From contig DASYQV010000233.1 in NCBI GenBank assembly GCA_036005125.1, forward strand, positions 1 through 15,674: a DNA stretch of 15,674 bases, in the 5' to 3' direction. Origin of the DNA: DASYQV01 sp036005125 (lineage in GTDB: Bacteria > Acidobacteriota > Vicinamibacteria > Vicinamibacterales > UBA2999). The translations under genes were made by a program, and so were the position numbers. Shown here one piece after another: positions 6,197-12,774 of the stretch (position 1 is the first letter of the stretch; each line of letters begins with the position of its first letter). Below the pieces are notes generated by a model, which saw only the letters and a list, made by a program, of their open reading frames with translations, was not told the origin of the DNA and made no database searches.

Positions 6197-7381
6197 GTGA
6201 TCCCTGAACTTCGCAAGCGTTTCAACGCCGCATTCGATGAAGCGCGCTACCGCGCCTTCGTCAGTGACCTCCAGCGCCGGTGCGGCGCGGACATTCACTT
6301 CCGCGTCTCGGAAACCCCGTGCTTCTTTCCGCGCGAGTTGATCGATCGCCTGGCGCGGACCGGCGTCGAGCTGATCGACCAGCTCCTGTCGAATCCGGAG
6401 TACATGCGCGCGTCGGACGCGACCATACCGCCCGAATTCCACGCCCGCAACGAGGGCGACCATCCTCTCTTCGTGCAGGTCGATTTCGGCCTCGTCCGCG
6501 GCGAGGAGGGCCGCGTGGAACCGCGGCTCGTGGAACTGCAGGCGTTTGCGTCCCTGTACGGACTGCAGCGTGAGCTGGCGGATCAATATCGTGAATCGTG
6601 GGGTCTTCCGTCGGAGCTCCGCACGTTCATTGGCGACCTCGATGATGCCGGCTACGACGCGCTCGTGCGGCGCGCCGTCGTCGGCGCGCACGATCCCGAC
6701 GAGGTCGTCCTGATGGAGATCGATCCCGAACATCAGAAGACGCGCCCCGACTTCGTTGTGACGGAGCGGCGGCTGGGCGTGCGGGCCGTCGATATCCGAT
6801 CGCTCGTGCAGGAAGGCCGGCACCTGTTTTATCCCATCAACGGCCGACGCGTCCCGATTCGCCGCATCTACAACCGCACGATCGTCGACGAACTGATCCG
6901 GCGCGGCGTGAAGCCGCCGTTCGAGTATCGCGACGATCTCGACGTCGAATGGGCAGGACATCCCAACTGGTACTTCCGGATCAGCAAGTTCTCGCTGCCC
7001 TGGCTCCGGCATCCGGCCGTGCCGCGCACCTGGTTTCTCGATTGCCTCGAGTCGCCGCCGGACGACCGCGAGAACTTCGTGCTGAAGCCGCTCTATTCGT
7101 TTGCGGGCAGCGGCATCGTCTTCGAGCCGACCGATGCCGATCTTGCTGCCATCCCGCCCGAACGGCGGCACGAGTACGTCCTGCAGGAGCGAGTCCGCTT
7201 CGCCCCGGTGATCGAAACGCCCCACGGGCCGACGCACGTCGAGATCCGCATCATGTACATCTGGCTCGATCGCCTGACCCCGGTCCTGCCGCTGCTGCGC
7301 ATGGGACGCGGCCAGATGATGGGCGTCGATCACAATCGCAACATGCAATGGGTAGGAGCGTCTGGGGCGCTGATTCAGTAG
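6197..7381 (+). CDS. ATP-grasp-like ligase, divergent
   Basis: I place the start at GTG 6197, giving 394 residues beginning MIPELRKRFNAAF. A TTG at 6161 in the same frame would start inside the repeat array and is less likely. The C-terminal half holds ENFVLKPLYSFAGSGIVF (Lys297 and a glycine-rich turn), then YVLQERV (about 327-333) and HVEIRIMYIW (about 347-356). These resemble the ATP-binding lysine, the hinge Q-E and the later acidic/basic residues of ATP-grasp folds. The N-terminal half contains LVELQAF (about 111-117), reminiscent of the circularly permuted ATP-grasp/glutathionylspermidine-synthase group, but I cannot fix the subfamily. No typical metal-binding D-x-N-P is visible near the end. 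It is the last gene of the cluster and is bracketed by two repeat arrays. The ligase function is inferred from motif and company. Confidence 0.65.
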   Translation: MIPELRKRFNAAFDEARYRAFVSDLQRRCGADIHFRVSETPCFFPRELIDRLARTGVELIDQLLSNPEYMRASDATIPPEFHARNEGDHPLFVQVDFGLVRGEEGRVEPRLVELQAFASLYGLQRELADQYRESWGLPSELRTFIGDLDDAGYDALVRRAVVGAHDPDEVVLMEIDPEHQKTRPDFVVTERRLGVRAVDIRSLVQEGRHLFYPINGRRVPIRRIYNRTIVDELIRRGVKPPFEYRDDLDVEWAGHPNWYFRISKFSLPWLRHPAVPRTWFLDCLESPPDDRENFVLKPLYSFAGSGIVFEPTDADLAAIPPERRHEYVLQERVRFAPVIETPHGPTHVEIRIMYIWLDRLTPVLPLLRMGRGQMMGVDHNRNMQWVGASGALIQ

Positions 7382-7397
7382 GAGAGAGAGTGTCAAT

Positions 7398-7632
7398 GTA
7401 GGTCAAAGGGCAAAGGGCGAAGGTCAGGTCAAAGGTGTAGTTCCAGGTTCGAGGTGTAGGTCCCAGGTCCAGGCGTAGGTTCCACGTTCCAGGCGTAGGT
7501 TCGAGGTGACTGCCTTTATAGCCCCGCTGGTATCGTTCCCGCCGACCGTGATCTGTCAGTCGACTTCACCATGGGCCCGCACCTTTGACCCGCACCTTGC
7601 ACCTGTGACCTGACCTTTGCCCTTTGACCTAC
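7398..7632. repeat. Inverted heptamer array 2
   Basis: The left half (7398 to about 7508) consists of AGGTCAAAGG and degenerate AGGTT/AGGCGTAGG units, the right half (about 7580-7632) of TTTGACC and ACCTTGC units. The outermost 19 bp are perfect inverted copies: GTAGGTCAAAGGGCAAAGG at 7398-7416 and its reverse complement at 7614-7632. The centre (about 7509-7579) is non-repetitive. No gene is seen between 7382 and 7709, so this array is the main content of that stretch; no convincing promoter for the his operon was found in it. Confidence 0.88.
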
Positions 7633-7709
7633 GAAGACACTCACTTCTGCTGCTCAGGACGCAGGTCCGGCTTGCGCGCCCAACGCGTTTTCGGGTAGCC
7701 TGTTGCTTC

Positions 7710-7796
7710 ATGCGTTTCGGCTTCCATCACGTGCATCATCACCATCGCCACGGCCATTCGGGCCGGCTGGCAGGTCTGCGCGTGTTGGGAGACTAG
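7710..7796 (+). CDS. hisL: Histidine operon leader peptide
   Basis: A 28-codon frame from ATG at 7710 to TAG at 7794-7796 encodes MRFGFHHVHHHHRHGHSG and ten more residues. Eight of the eleven residues from 6 to 16 are histidine. The peptide is followed 32 nt later by a strong rho-independent terminator and then by hisI. This is the diagnostic layout of ribosome-mediated attenuation: when charged tRNA-His is scarce the ribosome stalls on the His run and downstream transcription continues. No clear Shine-Dalgarno sequence precedes the ATG, so initiation may be weak or leaderless. The product itself is not expected to have a function beyond being translated. Confidence 0.93.
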   Translation: MRFGFHHVHHHHRHGHSGRLAGLRVLGD

Positions 7797-7828
7797 ACGT
7801 CACCTCCGAAACCCAACGAGTTGTGCAG

Positions 7829-7855
7829 CCCCGCCGGAGTCCGGCGGGGTTTTTT
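7829..7855 (+). terminator. Rho-independent terminator of the his attenuator
   Basis: CCCCGCCGG (7829-7837) and CCGGCGGGG (7841-7849) form a perfect 9-bp GC stem around the 3-nt loop AGT, followed by six T residues (7850-7855), a G and more T. It sits between the leader peptide and hisI and faces the operon, as required for attenuation. Confidence 0.95.
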
Positions 7856-7894
7856 GTTTTTAGGGACAGAGGGCCCCAACGCGCGTTCCTTTAC

Positions 7895-7958
7895 GTCGCG
7901 GTCGCGTGCGACCGCGACCGGCCAGCGCTGGTTTTGCGGTCCGCCTGCCGCGGACCGC
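7895..7958 (+). other. Three successive hairpins in the hisI 5' leader
   Basis: Between the attenuator terminator and hisI lie three perfect inverted repeats in a row: GTCGCGGTCGC (7895-7905) with 7908-7918; the 10-bp palindrome CCAGCGCTGG (7922-7931) followed by TTTT; and GCGGTCCGC (7936-7944) with 7950-7958 around loop CTGCC. The last ends 11 bp before the GAGG ribosome binding site of hisI (7969-7972), so a role in transcript stability or translation is possible but unproven. Confidence 0.7.
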
Positions 7959-7977
7959 TGGGGTGGGCGAGGCATGT

Positions 7978-8310
7978 ATGGACTTCTCGAAACTTGACGG
8001 GCTCGTACCGGCAGTCGTGCAGGACGAGCGGACCGGCGACGTGCTGATGGTCGGGTTCATGAACCAGGAGGCCTGGGACATCACGCGCGAAACCGGCTAC
8101 GTGACGTTCTTCAGCCGCACGCGCAACAAGCTGTGGACGAAGGGTGAGTCGTCCGGCAACCGGCTCGCGGTCCGCGACCTGCTGATCGACTGCGACGAGG
8201 ACACCGTGCTCGTGCGCGTGGAGTGCCTTGGCAGCGGCAACGTCTGTCACACCGGCGAGCGGAGCTGCTTTTTCCGGCGTGCGGACGAGTTCACGAAAGG
8301 CGAGGCCTGA
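7978..8310 (+). CDS. hisI: Phosphoribosyl-AMP cyclohydrolase
   Basis: The 110-residue enzyme opens the adenine ring of PR-AMP, the third step of histidine synthesis. Family motifs are VLMVGFMNQEAW (22-33), FFSRTRNKLWTKGESSGN (44-61), the metal site DCDEDT (Asp71, Cys72, Asp73, Asp75) and the zinc-binding VCHTGERSCFF (Cys90, Cys97). The start ATG at 7978 has GAGG five bases upstream; an upstream in-frame extension would run through the hairpins and lacks homology. It is the stand-alone form with no HisE (pyrophosphohydrolase) domain, and no hisE is in the window. It is the first structural gene after the attenuator, an unusual place compared with the proteobacterial order where hisI is last. 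One base separates it from hisG. Confidence 0.96.
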   Translation: MDFSKLDGLVPAVVQDERTGDVLMVGFMNQEAWDITRETGYVTFFSRTRNKLWTKGESSGNRLAVRDLLIDCDEDTVLVRVECLGSGNVCHTGERSCFFRRADEFTKGEA

Positions 8311-8311
8311 G

Positions 8312-9199
8312 ATGAAGCTCAAGCTCGGTATCCCGAAAGGCTCGCTGCAGGATGCGACGGTGCAACTCTTCGCGCGCGCGGGCTTCAACATCTACATCAA
8401 CATGCGTTCGTACTTCCCCTCGATCGACGATCCAGAAATCGAGTGCATGCTGATCCGCGCGCAGGAGATGGCCCGTTACGTCTGCGACGGCGTGCTCGAT
8501 GCCGGCCTCACGGGCCAGGATTGGATTGCCGAACACGAGCTCGGGGACAACGGCGGCCACGCGATCACGCCGATTGCTGACCTGATCTATTCGAAACAAA
8601 GCTTCGGGAAGGTGCGCTGGGTACTCGCCGCCCCGGAGGATTCGGCCTTCCGGACACCGCAGGACCTGAGGAACGCGACGATCGCGACCGAGCTGGTGCG
8701 CGTGACGAAGGCGTACTTCAATCGGCTCCATGTCCCCGTCAACGTGGAGTTCTCGTGGGGCGCCACCGAGGTGAAACCCCCGGTGCTCGCCGATGCGATT
8801 GTCGAGGCGACCGAGACCGGGTCCACGCTGCGTGCCAACCGCCTGCGCATCCTCGAGACGGTGATGGAATCCAATACCCAGCTCATCGCCAACGCCGCCG
8901 CGCTGAAGGATACGTGGAAGCGTACCAAGATCGACAACCTGGCGCTGCTCCTTCGCGCCGCCATCGAGGCACAAGGCCGCGTGGGGCTGATGCTCAATGT
9001 CCAGCGGGCCCAGCTCGACAGCGTGCTCGCGCTGCTGCCGGCGCTGCAACGGCCGACCGTGTCATCGCTGAGCGATCCGGACTGGGTGGCGGTGAACACG
9101 ATCATCGAGGAGCGCACGGTCCGCGATCTCATTCCCAGGCTGAAGGCTGCCGGCGGTCAGGGGATCGTCGAGTACCCGCTCAACAAGATCGTCGTGTGA
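8312..9199 (+). CDS. hisG: ATP phosphoribosyltransferase, long form
   Basis: HisG joins ATP and PRPP, the first and committed step of the pathway. The 295-residue length marks the long (HisG-L) form, which has a C-terminal ACT-like regulatory domain (about 220-295) for histidine feedback and does not need the HisZ subunit. Visible motifs are LGIPKGSLQ (5-13), the DAGLTGQDWI segment (63-72), the PRPP loop DAIVEATETGSTLRAN (161-176) and the terminal GIVEYPLNKIV. The ATG at 8312 has GAGG six bases upstream (8302-8305). Its stop overlaps the start of hisD by one base. Control is thus probably double: attenuation of the operon and allosteric inhibition of the enzyme. Confidence 0.97.
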   Translation: MKLKLGIPKGSLQDATVQLFARAGFNIYINMRSYFPSIDDPEIECMLIRAQEMARYVCDGVLDAGLTGQDWIAEHELGDNGGHAITPIADLIYSKQSFGKVRWVLAAPEDSAFRTPQDLRNATIATELVRVTKAYFNRLHVPVNVEFSWGATEVKPPVLADAIVEATETGSTLRANRLRILETVMESNTQLIANAAALKDTWKRTKIDNLALLLRAAIEAQGRVGLMLNVQRAQLDSVLALLPALQRPTVSSLSDPDWVAVNTIIEERTVRDLIPRLKAAGGQGIVEYPLNKIVV

Positions 9200-10455
9200 T
9201 GATCGCGATCGTTCCAGCGACCAACCGTCGTGCCGTCGCGGCGCTGCTCGAGCCCGGGCGGACGCGCGATGCCGCCACCGAGCGGGCGGTCCGGCAGATC
9301 GTCGACAGCGTGCGGCGCGGGGGTGACCGCGCGCTCCTCGCGTACGCGCGACGCTTCGATGGGCTCAACGAGCCGTTCGAGATCAACGACGACGAGATGC
9401 AGGCCGCCGTTCGTCAGGTCCCGGCCGGAGTACGACGCGCCATTCGACAGGCGGCGCGCAATATCCGGACGGTGGCGCGACGGCAGGTGCCGCGCGGCTG
9501 GCGCGTGCGTGTCAACGCCGGGATCAGCGTCGAGCAGCGCGTCATCCCGCTCGACCGCGTCGGTTGCTACGTTCCAGGCGGACGCTATCCGCTTCCCTCG
9601 TCACTGCTGATGACCGCGATCCCCGCACGCGCGGCTGGCGTGCCGCAGATCGTCGTCGTGTGCCCGCGTCCGACACCCGTCGTCCTGGCGGCCGCCGTCG
9701 AGGCAGGAGTCACACGCATGTTTCGCGTCGGCGGCGCGCATGCAATCGCGGCACTGGCCTACGGAACCGAGACCATTCCGCGCGTCGATAAAATCGTGGG
9801 GCCGGGCAATCGGTACGTCGCCGCGGCAAAGGCGCTCGTCGCCGGCGACTGCGGAATCGACTTCTATGCGGGCCCGACCGAGATCCTCATGGTCGCCACG
9901 CGCGGGCCCGCCTCGTGGATTGCGGCGGACCTCGTCGCCCAGGCCGAGCACGATCCCGACGCCCGAGCCGTGCTCATCACGCCAAGCCGCACGCTGGCCG
10001 AGCGGGTCGCCCGCGAAGTGGCGCGGCAGGTGCCCGACTCGGGACCCGCACCGCAATCGCTCCGGCGTCACGGGGGGATCATCGTCACGGCCACGACGGA
10101 TGAGGCAATCGAGCTGGCGAACGCGTCGGCCGCGGAGCATCTGGTCGTGGACAGCGAAGCGCTCGCCCGGCGTGTCCGATGCGCAGGATCGGTATTCGTG
10201 GGGCCGTGGTCGGCGCAGGTGGGCGGCGACTATGCGATCGGGTCGAACCACGTGCTACCGACCTCCGGCGCCGCGCGCGTACGTGGTGGGCTGTCGGCTG
10301 CGGACTTCGTGCGCCAGATCACCGTGCAGCGCCTGACGCGCGCAGGCCTTTCGCGGATCGGACCGGCAGTCGTCGCGCTCGCGCGCGCGGAGGGTCTCGA
10401 AGCGCACGCGCGATCGATCGAGATTCGAAAACGGGAGGAAGGCGGCAGGAGATAG
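9199..10455 (+). CDS. hisD: Histidinol dehydrogenase
   Basis: The 418-residue enzyme carries out the last two oxidations, histidinol to histidine, using NAD and zinc. Key segments are VPGGRYPLPSSLLM (125-138), VGGAHAIAALAYGTE (177-191), KIVGPGNRYV (198-207), DFYAGPTEILMVA (221-233) and AEHL. Glu313 and His314 correspond to the catalytic Glu-His pair, and Gln248, His251, Asp344 and His403 fit the zinc ligands known from E. coli HisD. The loop reads AGPTE where most HisD have AGPSE. The last residues (KREEGGRR) are encoded by a purine-rich stretch that forms the left arm of the hairpin before hisC, so the C-terminal tail probably grew from repeat DNA. The ATG overlaps the hisG stop. Confidence 0.97.
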   Translation: MIAIVPATNRRAVAALLEPGRTRDAATERAVRQIVDSVRRGGDRALLAYARRFDGLNEPFEINDDEMQAAVRQVPAGVRRAIRQAARNIRTVARRQVPRGWRVRVNAGISVEQRVIPLDRVGCYVPGGRYPLPSSLLMTAIPARAAGVPQIVVVCPRPTPVVLAAAVEAGVTRMFRVGGAHAIAALAYGTETIPRVDKIVGPGNRYVAAAKALVAGDCGIDFYAGPTEILMVATRGPASWIAADLVAQAEHDPDARAVLITPSRTLAERVAREVARQVPDSGPAPQSLRRHGGIIVTATTDEAIELANASAAEHLVVDSEALARRVRCAGSVFVGPWSAQVGGDYAIGSNHVLPTSGAARVRGGLSAADFVRQITVQRLTRAGLSRIGPAVVALARAEGLEAHARSIEIRKREEGGRR

Positions 10456-10500
10456 GAGGAAGAGTGTCACTCTTTCTCCTTCCTCCTTTCTCCTTCCTCC
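10454..10500 (+). repeat. Polypurine/polypyrimidine hairpin and 14-bp tandem repeat between hisD and hisC
   Basis: The purine arm AGGAGGAAGAG (10454-10464) pairs with CTCTTTCTCCT (10470-10480) around a short TGTCA loop, with one G-T pair. It is followed by two exact tandem copies of TTTCTCCTTCCTCC (10473-10486 and 10487-10500). The purine arm contains an AGGAGG ribosome-binding-like core that the pyrimidine side can pair with. The hisC start is 18 bp beyond. No T-tract follows, so it is not a standard terminator. Confidence 0.82.
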
Positions 10501-10517
10501 TTGGGGTAACAATCAAC

Positions 10518-11558
10518 ATGCGTATACAAGGCTATCCAAGCCCGGGGCCGGGCCTCCGGCTGCACCTGAACGAAAACACGGGCGGCTGTTCGCCGCGCGT
10601 CCTCGAGGCCATCCGCGCGCTGACGCCGGCGGAGATCGCGACCTACCCCGATTACCGCGAATCGGTCGTGGCGTGCGCGGGGTATTTCGACGTCGATCCC
10701 GACTGGCTGCTGCTCACGCACGGTCTCGACGAAGGAATCCTGATGATGGCCATCGGCTTGCTCGCGAAGGACAAGAGTCCCGATGCCGAGGCGATCATTC
10801 CCGTGCCCGCCTTCGATCCGTACTTCGCGGCGGCAGCAGCCGTCGGTGCGAAGCCGATCCTCGTTCCACCGCTCCAGGACTTCGAATTTCCGACCGGGGC
10901 CGTGCTGGCGAGCATCTCGCCGCGGACGAGGCTGATCTTCCTGAACACGCCGAACAATCCGACCGGCCAGCTCGTGCCCAAGGACGCGATTGCGCAGGTT
11001 GCGAAGGCTGCGCCGAACGCGCTCGTCATGGCCGACGAAGCGTACATAGAGTTCGGCGGAGACAGCTTTCTCGAGGAGCTGCCGGAACACCGGAATGTGA
11101 TCGTCGGGCGGACGTTCTCGAAGGCATACGGCCTGGCCGGCATGCGCGTCGGCTGCGTGATCGCGCACCCCGACACCCTCGATCAACTTCGCGACGTCAC
11201 GCCCGTATTCAACATGAATATCGTTGCGGTGAAGGCCATGCAGGCGGCAATTGGCGACGCCGAGTTCCTTCCGCGCTACGCCGCCGAGGTCTGCGAATCG
11301 CGGCAGCGGCTCTACGCGGCCTGCCGCCGCCTCGGCCTGCAGTACTGGGAGAGCGCCGCGAACTTCGTGCTGGTGCGCGTCGGCGAGCGGGCCGGAGCGC
11401 TGGTCTCCGCGCTCGCGGCTCGCGGCGTGCACGTCCGCGACCGCTCGCGCGATCCGTACTGCCTCGGATGCGTACGCATCACGGCTGGCATTCGTGCTCA
11501 CACTGATGCCGGGATTGCTGCGCTCGACGAGGTCATGGCGGGGAGCGCGTCGCGATGA
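10518..11558 (+). CDS. hisC: Histidinol-phosphate aminotransferase
   Basis: This 346-residue PLP-dependent class I/II aminotransferase converts imidazole acetol phosphate to histidinol phosphate with glutamate as amino donor. Motifs are LHLNENTGG (15-23, substrate-binding), TPNNPTG (144-150, Asn147), ADEAYIEF (172-179, Asp173 and Tyr176) and the lysine loop TFSKAYGLAGMRVG (199-212, Lys202 forming the Schiff base). I chose ATG at 10518, since HisC-like sequence begins there; the open frame extends upstream only through hisD and repeat DNA. A GGGG run lies about 10 bp upstream, which is a poor ribosome binding site. It is separated from hisD by 62 bp but overlaps hisB by 4 bp. Confidence 0.96.
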   Translation: MRIQGYPSPGPGLRLHLNENTGGCSPRVLEAIRALTPAEIATYPDYRESVVACAGYFDVDPDWLLLTHGLDEGILMMAIGLLAKDKSPDAEAIIPVPAFDPYFAAAAAVGAKPILVPPLQDFEFPTGAVLASISPRTRLIFLNTPNNPTGQLVPKDAIAQVAKAAPNALVMADEAYIEFGGDSFLEELPEHRNVIVGRTFSKAYGLAGMRVGCVIAHPDTLDQLRDVTPVFNMNIVAVKAMQAAIGDAEFLPRYAAEVCESRQRLYAACRRLGLQYWESAANFVLVRVGERAGALVSALAARGVHVRDRSRDPYCLGCVRITAGIRAHTDAGIAALDEVMAGSASR

Positions 11559-12154
11559 GCGCACGGGCGCGCGCTGCGGCGTTCGATAGGCGGACGACCG
11601 AGACGAAGATCCACGGTCGTTTCGTGATCGACGGACGCGGACAGTACGACGTCCGCACCGGCATCCGGTTCTTCGACCACATGCTGGAGCTGTTCGCGCG
11701 GCACGGCGGCTTCGACCTGGCTCTTCACGCCGATGGAGACCTTGACGTGGACCAGCATCACACCGTCGAGGACGTCGGGATCGTCCTGGGCGAGGCCACC
11801 CTCGCCGCGCTCGGCGACCGCCGGGGGATCAACCGCGCCGGCTACTTTGTCATGCCGATGGACGAGACGCTCGCTGTCGCGGCGGTCGATCTCGGCGGAC
11901 GCCCGCACGCCGTCGTCAAGCTCAAGCTGCGGGTCCGCCGCGTTGGCGACCTGCAGTCGGAGCTCGTGCACGACTTTTTCGAGGGCTTCGCGATTGGCGC
12001 GCGTGCCAACATCCACGCGAACGTTCTGTACGGGCGTTCGAGCCATCACCACATCGAGGCGGTGTTCAAGGCCTTCGCGCGAGCGCTGCGCGTGGCGTGT
12101 GCGCGCGACGCGCGGCTGAAGACCATGCTGCCAAGCACAAAGGGGCTGCTGTGA
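11555..12154 (+). CDS. hisB: Imidazoleglycerol-phosphate dehydratase
   Basis: The 199-residue monofunctional dehydratase makes imidazole acetol phosphate, using a manganese-bound active site. The two metal-binding repeats are visible as DQHHTVEDVG (66-75) and SHHHIEAVFK (163-172), along with GIRFFDHML (36-44) and the conserved C-terminal STKGLL. It is not fused to a histidinol-phosphatase domain as in enterobacteria, so that step must come from a gene elsewhere. The start ATG overlaps the hisC stop by four bases (ATGA) and has GGGGAG nine bases upstream (11540-11545). Confidence 0.97.
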   Translation: MSARARAAAFDRRTTETKIHGRFVIDGRGQYDVRTGIRFFDHMLELFARHGGFDLALHADGDLDVDQHHTVEDVGIVLGEATLAALGDRRGINRAGYFVMPMDETLAVAAVDLGGRPHAVVKLKLRVRRVGDLQSELVHDFFEGFAIGARANIHANVLYGRSSHHHIEAVFKAFARALRVACARDARLKTMLPSTKGLL

Positions 12155-12774
12155 TTGCGCTCATCGACTACGGTGCAGGCAACCTCACGTCGGTGCGGAA
12201 AGCGCTGTCAGCGCTCGGCGCCGACTATGAAACCCCTGCCGCCCCGGCGGAGCTGGATCGCGCCACCGGCATCATCGTGCCCGGCGTCGGCCACTTCGCC
12301 GCCACGGCCGCGCTGGACGAAGTCTGGCGGGCCGCGATTGTCCGGCGTGTGGGGACTGGCGTTCCGCTCTTCGGCATCTGCCTCGGCATGCAGTGGCTGT
12401 TCGAGGGCAGTGACGAGGCACCGGAGCTCCCCGGTCTCGGCCTGCTGGCAGGGCGCTGCGCGCGCCTCCATGGAGACGAGGGGCATCGTCTCAAGGTGCC
12501 GCACGTCGGCTGGAACCGTCTCGACCCGCCTCGGTCGTCCCGGCTGCTCGCGGGCATCTCGGATGGGGCGCAGGTATATTTCACGCACTCGTACGCGGCG
12601 CCGGTCACGCCCGACTGCGTGGCCGTGACGACGCACGCGGAATCATTTTCGGCGGCCGTCGAGCGCGACCAGGTGTTCGGCGTGCAGTTCCATCCGGAGA
12701 AGTCGTCGGACGCAGGCCTGAAGATCATCTCGAACTTCCTCCATGTTGTCGAAGCGCATCATCGCGTGTCTTGA
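12151..12774 (+). CDS. hisH: Imidazole glycerol phosphate synthase, glutaminase subunit
   Basis: The 207-residue class I glutamine amidotransferase releases ammonia from glutamine and passes it to HisF. The catalytic triad is clear: Cys77 in FGICLGMQ, and His181 and Glu183 in QFHPEKS. The N-terminus IALIDYGAGNLTSV and the PGVGHF oxyanion strand (44-49) are typical. Start is GTG at 12151, overlapping the hisB stop by four bases, with AAAGGGG five bases upstream (12139-12145); an earlier in-frame ATG at 12097 lies inside hisB and adds residues without homology. It overlaps hisF by 32 bp, which fits equal production of the two subunits. Confidence 0.97.
   Translation: MIALIDYGAGNLTSVRKALSALGADYETPAAPAELDRATGIIVPGVGHFAATAALDEVWRAAIVRRVGTGVPLFGICLGMQWLFEGSDEAPELPGLGLLAGRCARLHGDEGHRLKVPHVGWNRLDPPRSSRLLAGISDGAQVYFTHSYAAPVTPDCVAVTTHAESFSAAVERDQVFGVQFHPEKSSDAGLKIISNFLHVVEAHHRVS

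Larger units (their letters stand above)
7710..7857 (+). promoter_or_regulatory. Histidine transcription attenuator
   Basis: Three competing structures can be drawn. The protector hairpin pairs 7747-7755 with 7761-7765 and 7768-7771 (GCCA CGGCC with GGCCG, GC bulge, TGGC) over the loop ATTCG; its 5' arm lies within the last His codons. A candidate antiterminator pairs 7763-7770 (CCGGCTGG) with 7830-7837 (CCCGCCGG) with one mismatch, consuming the 5' arm of the terminator. The terminator is 7829-7849. A small extra hairpin 7784-7789 with 7812-7817 (GTTGGG/CCCAAC) spans the leader stop. A ribosome stalled at His codons would block the protector and favour the antiterminator. The pairings are read by eye, not computed. 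Confidence 0.85.

Noticed and set aside
7672..7701. Possible his promoter, TTGCGC then 18 bp then TAGCCT
   Set aside because: Both boxes match poorly, and the -10 would lie only 8 bp before the leader ATG. The real his promoter was not located.
8755..9198. Upstream extension of the hisD frame through hisG
   Set aside because: The frame is open but overlaps the well-supported hisG sequence. HisD homology begins at the ATG at 9199.
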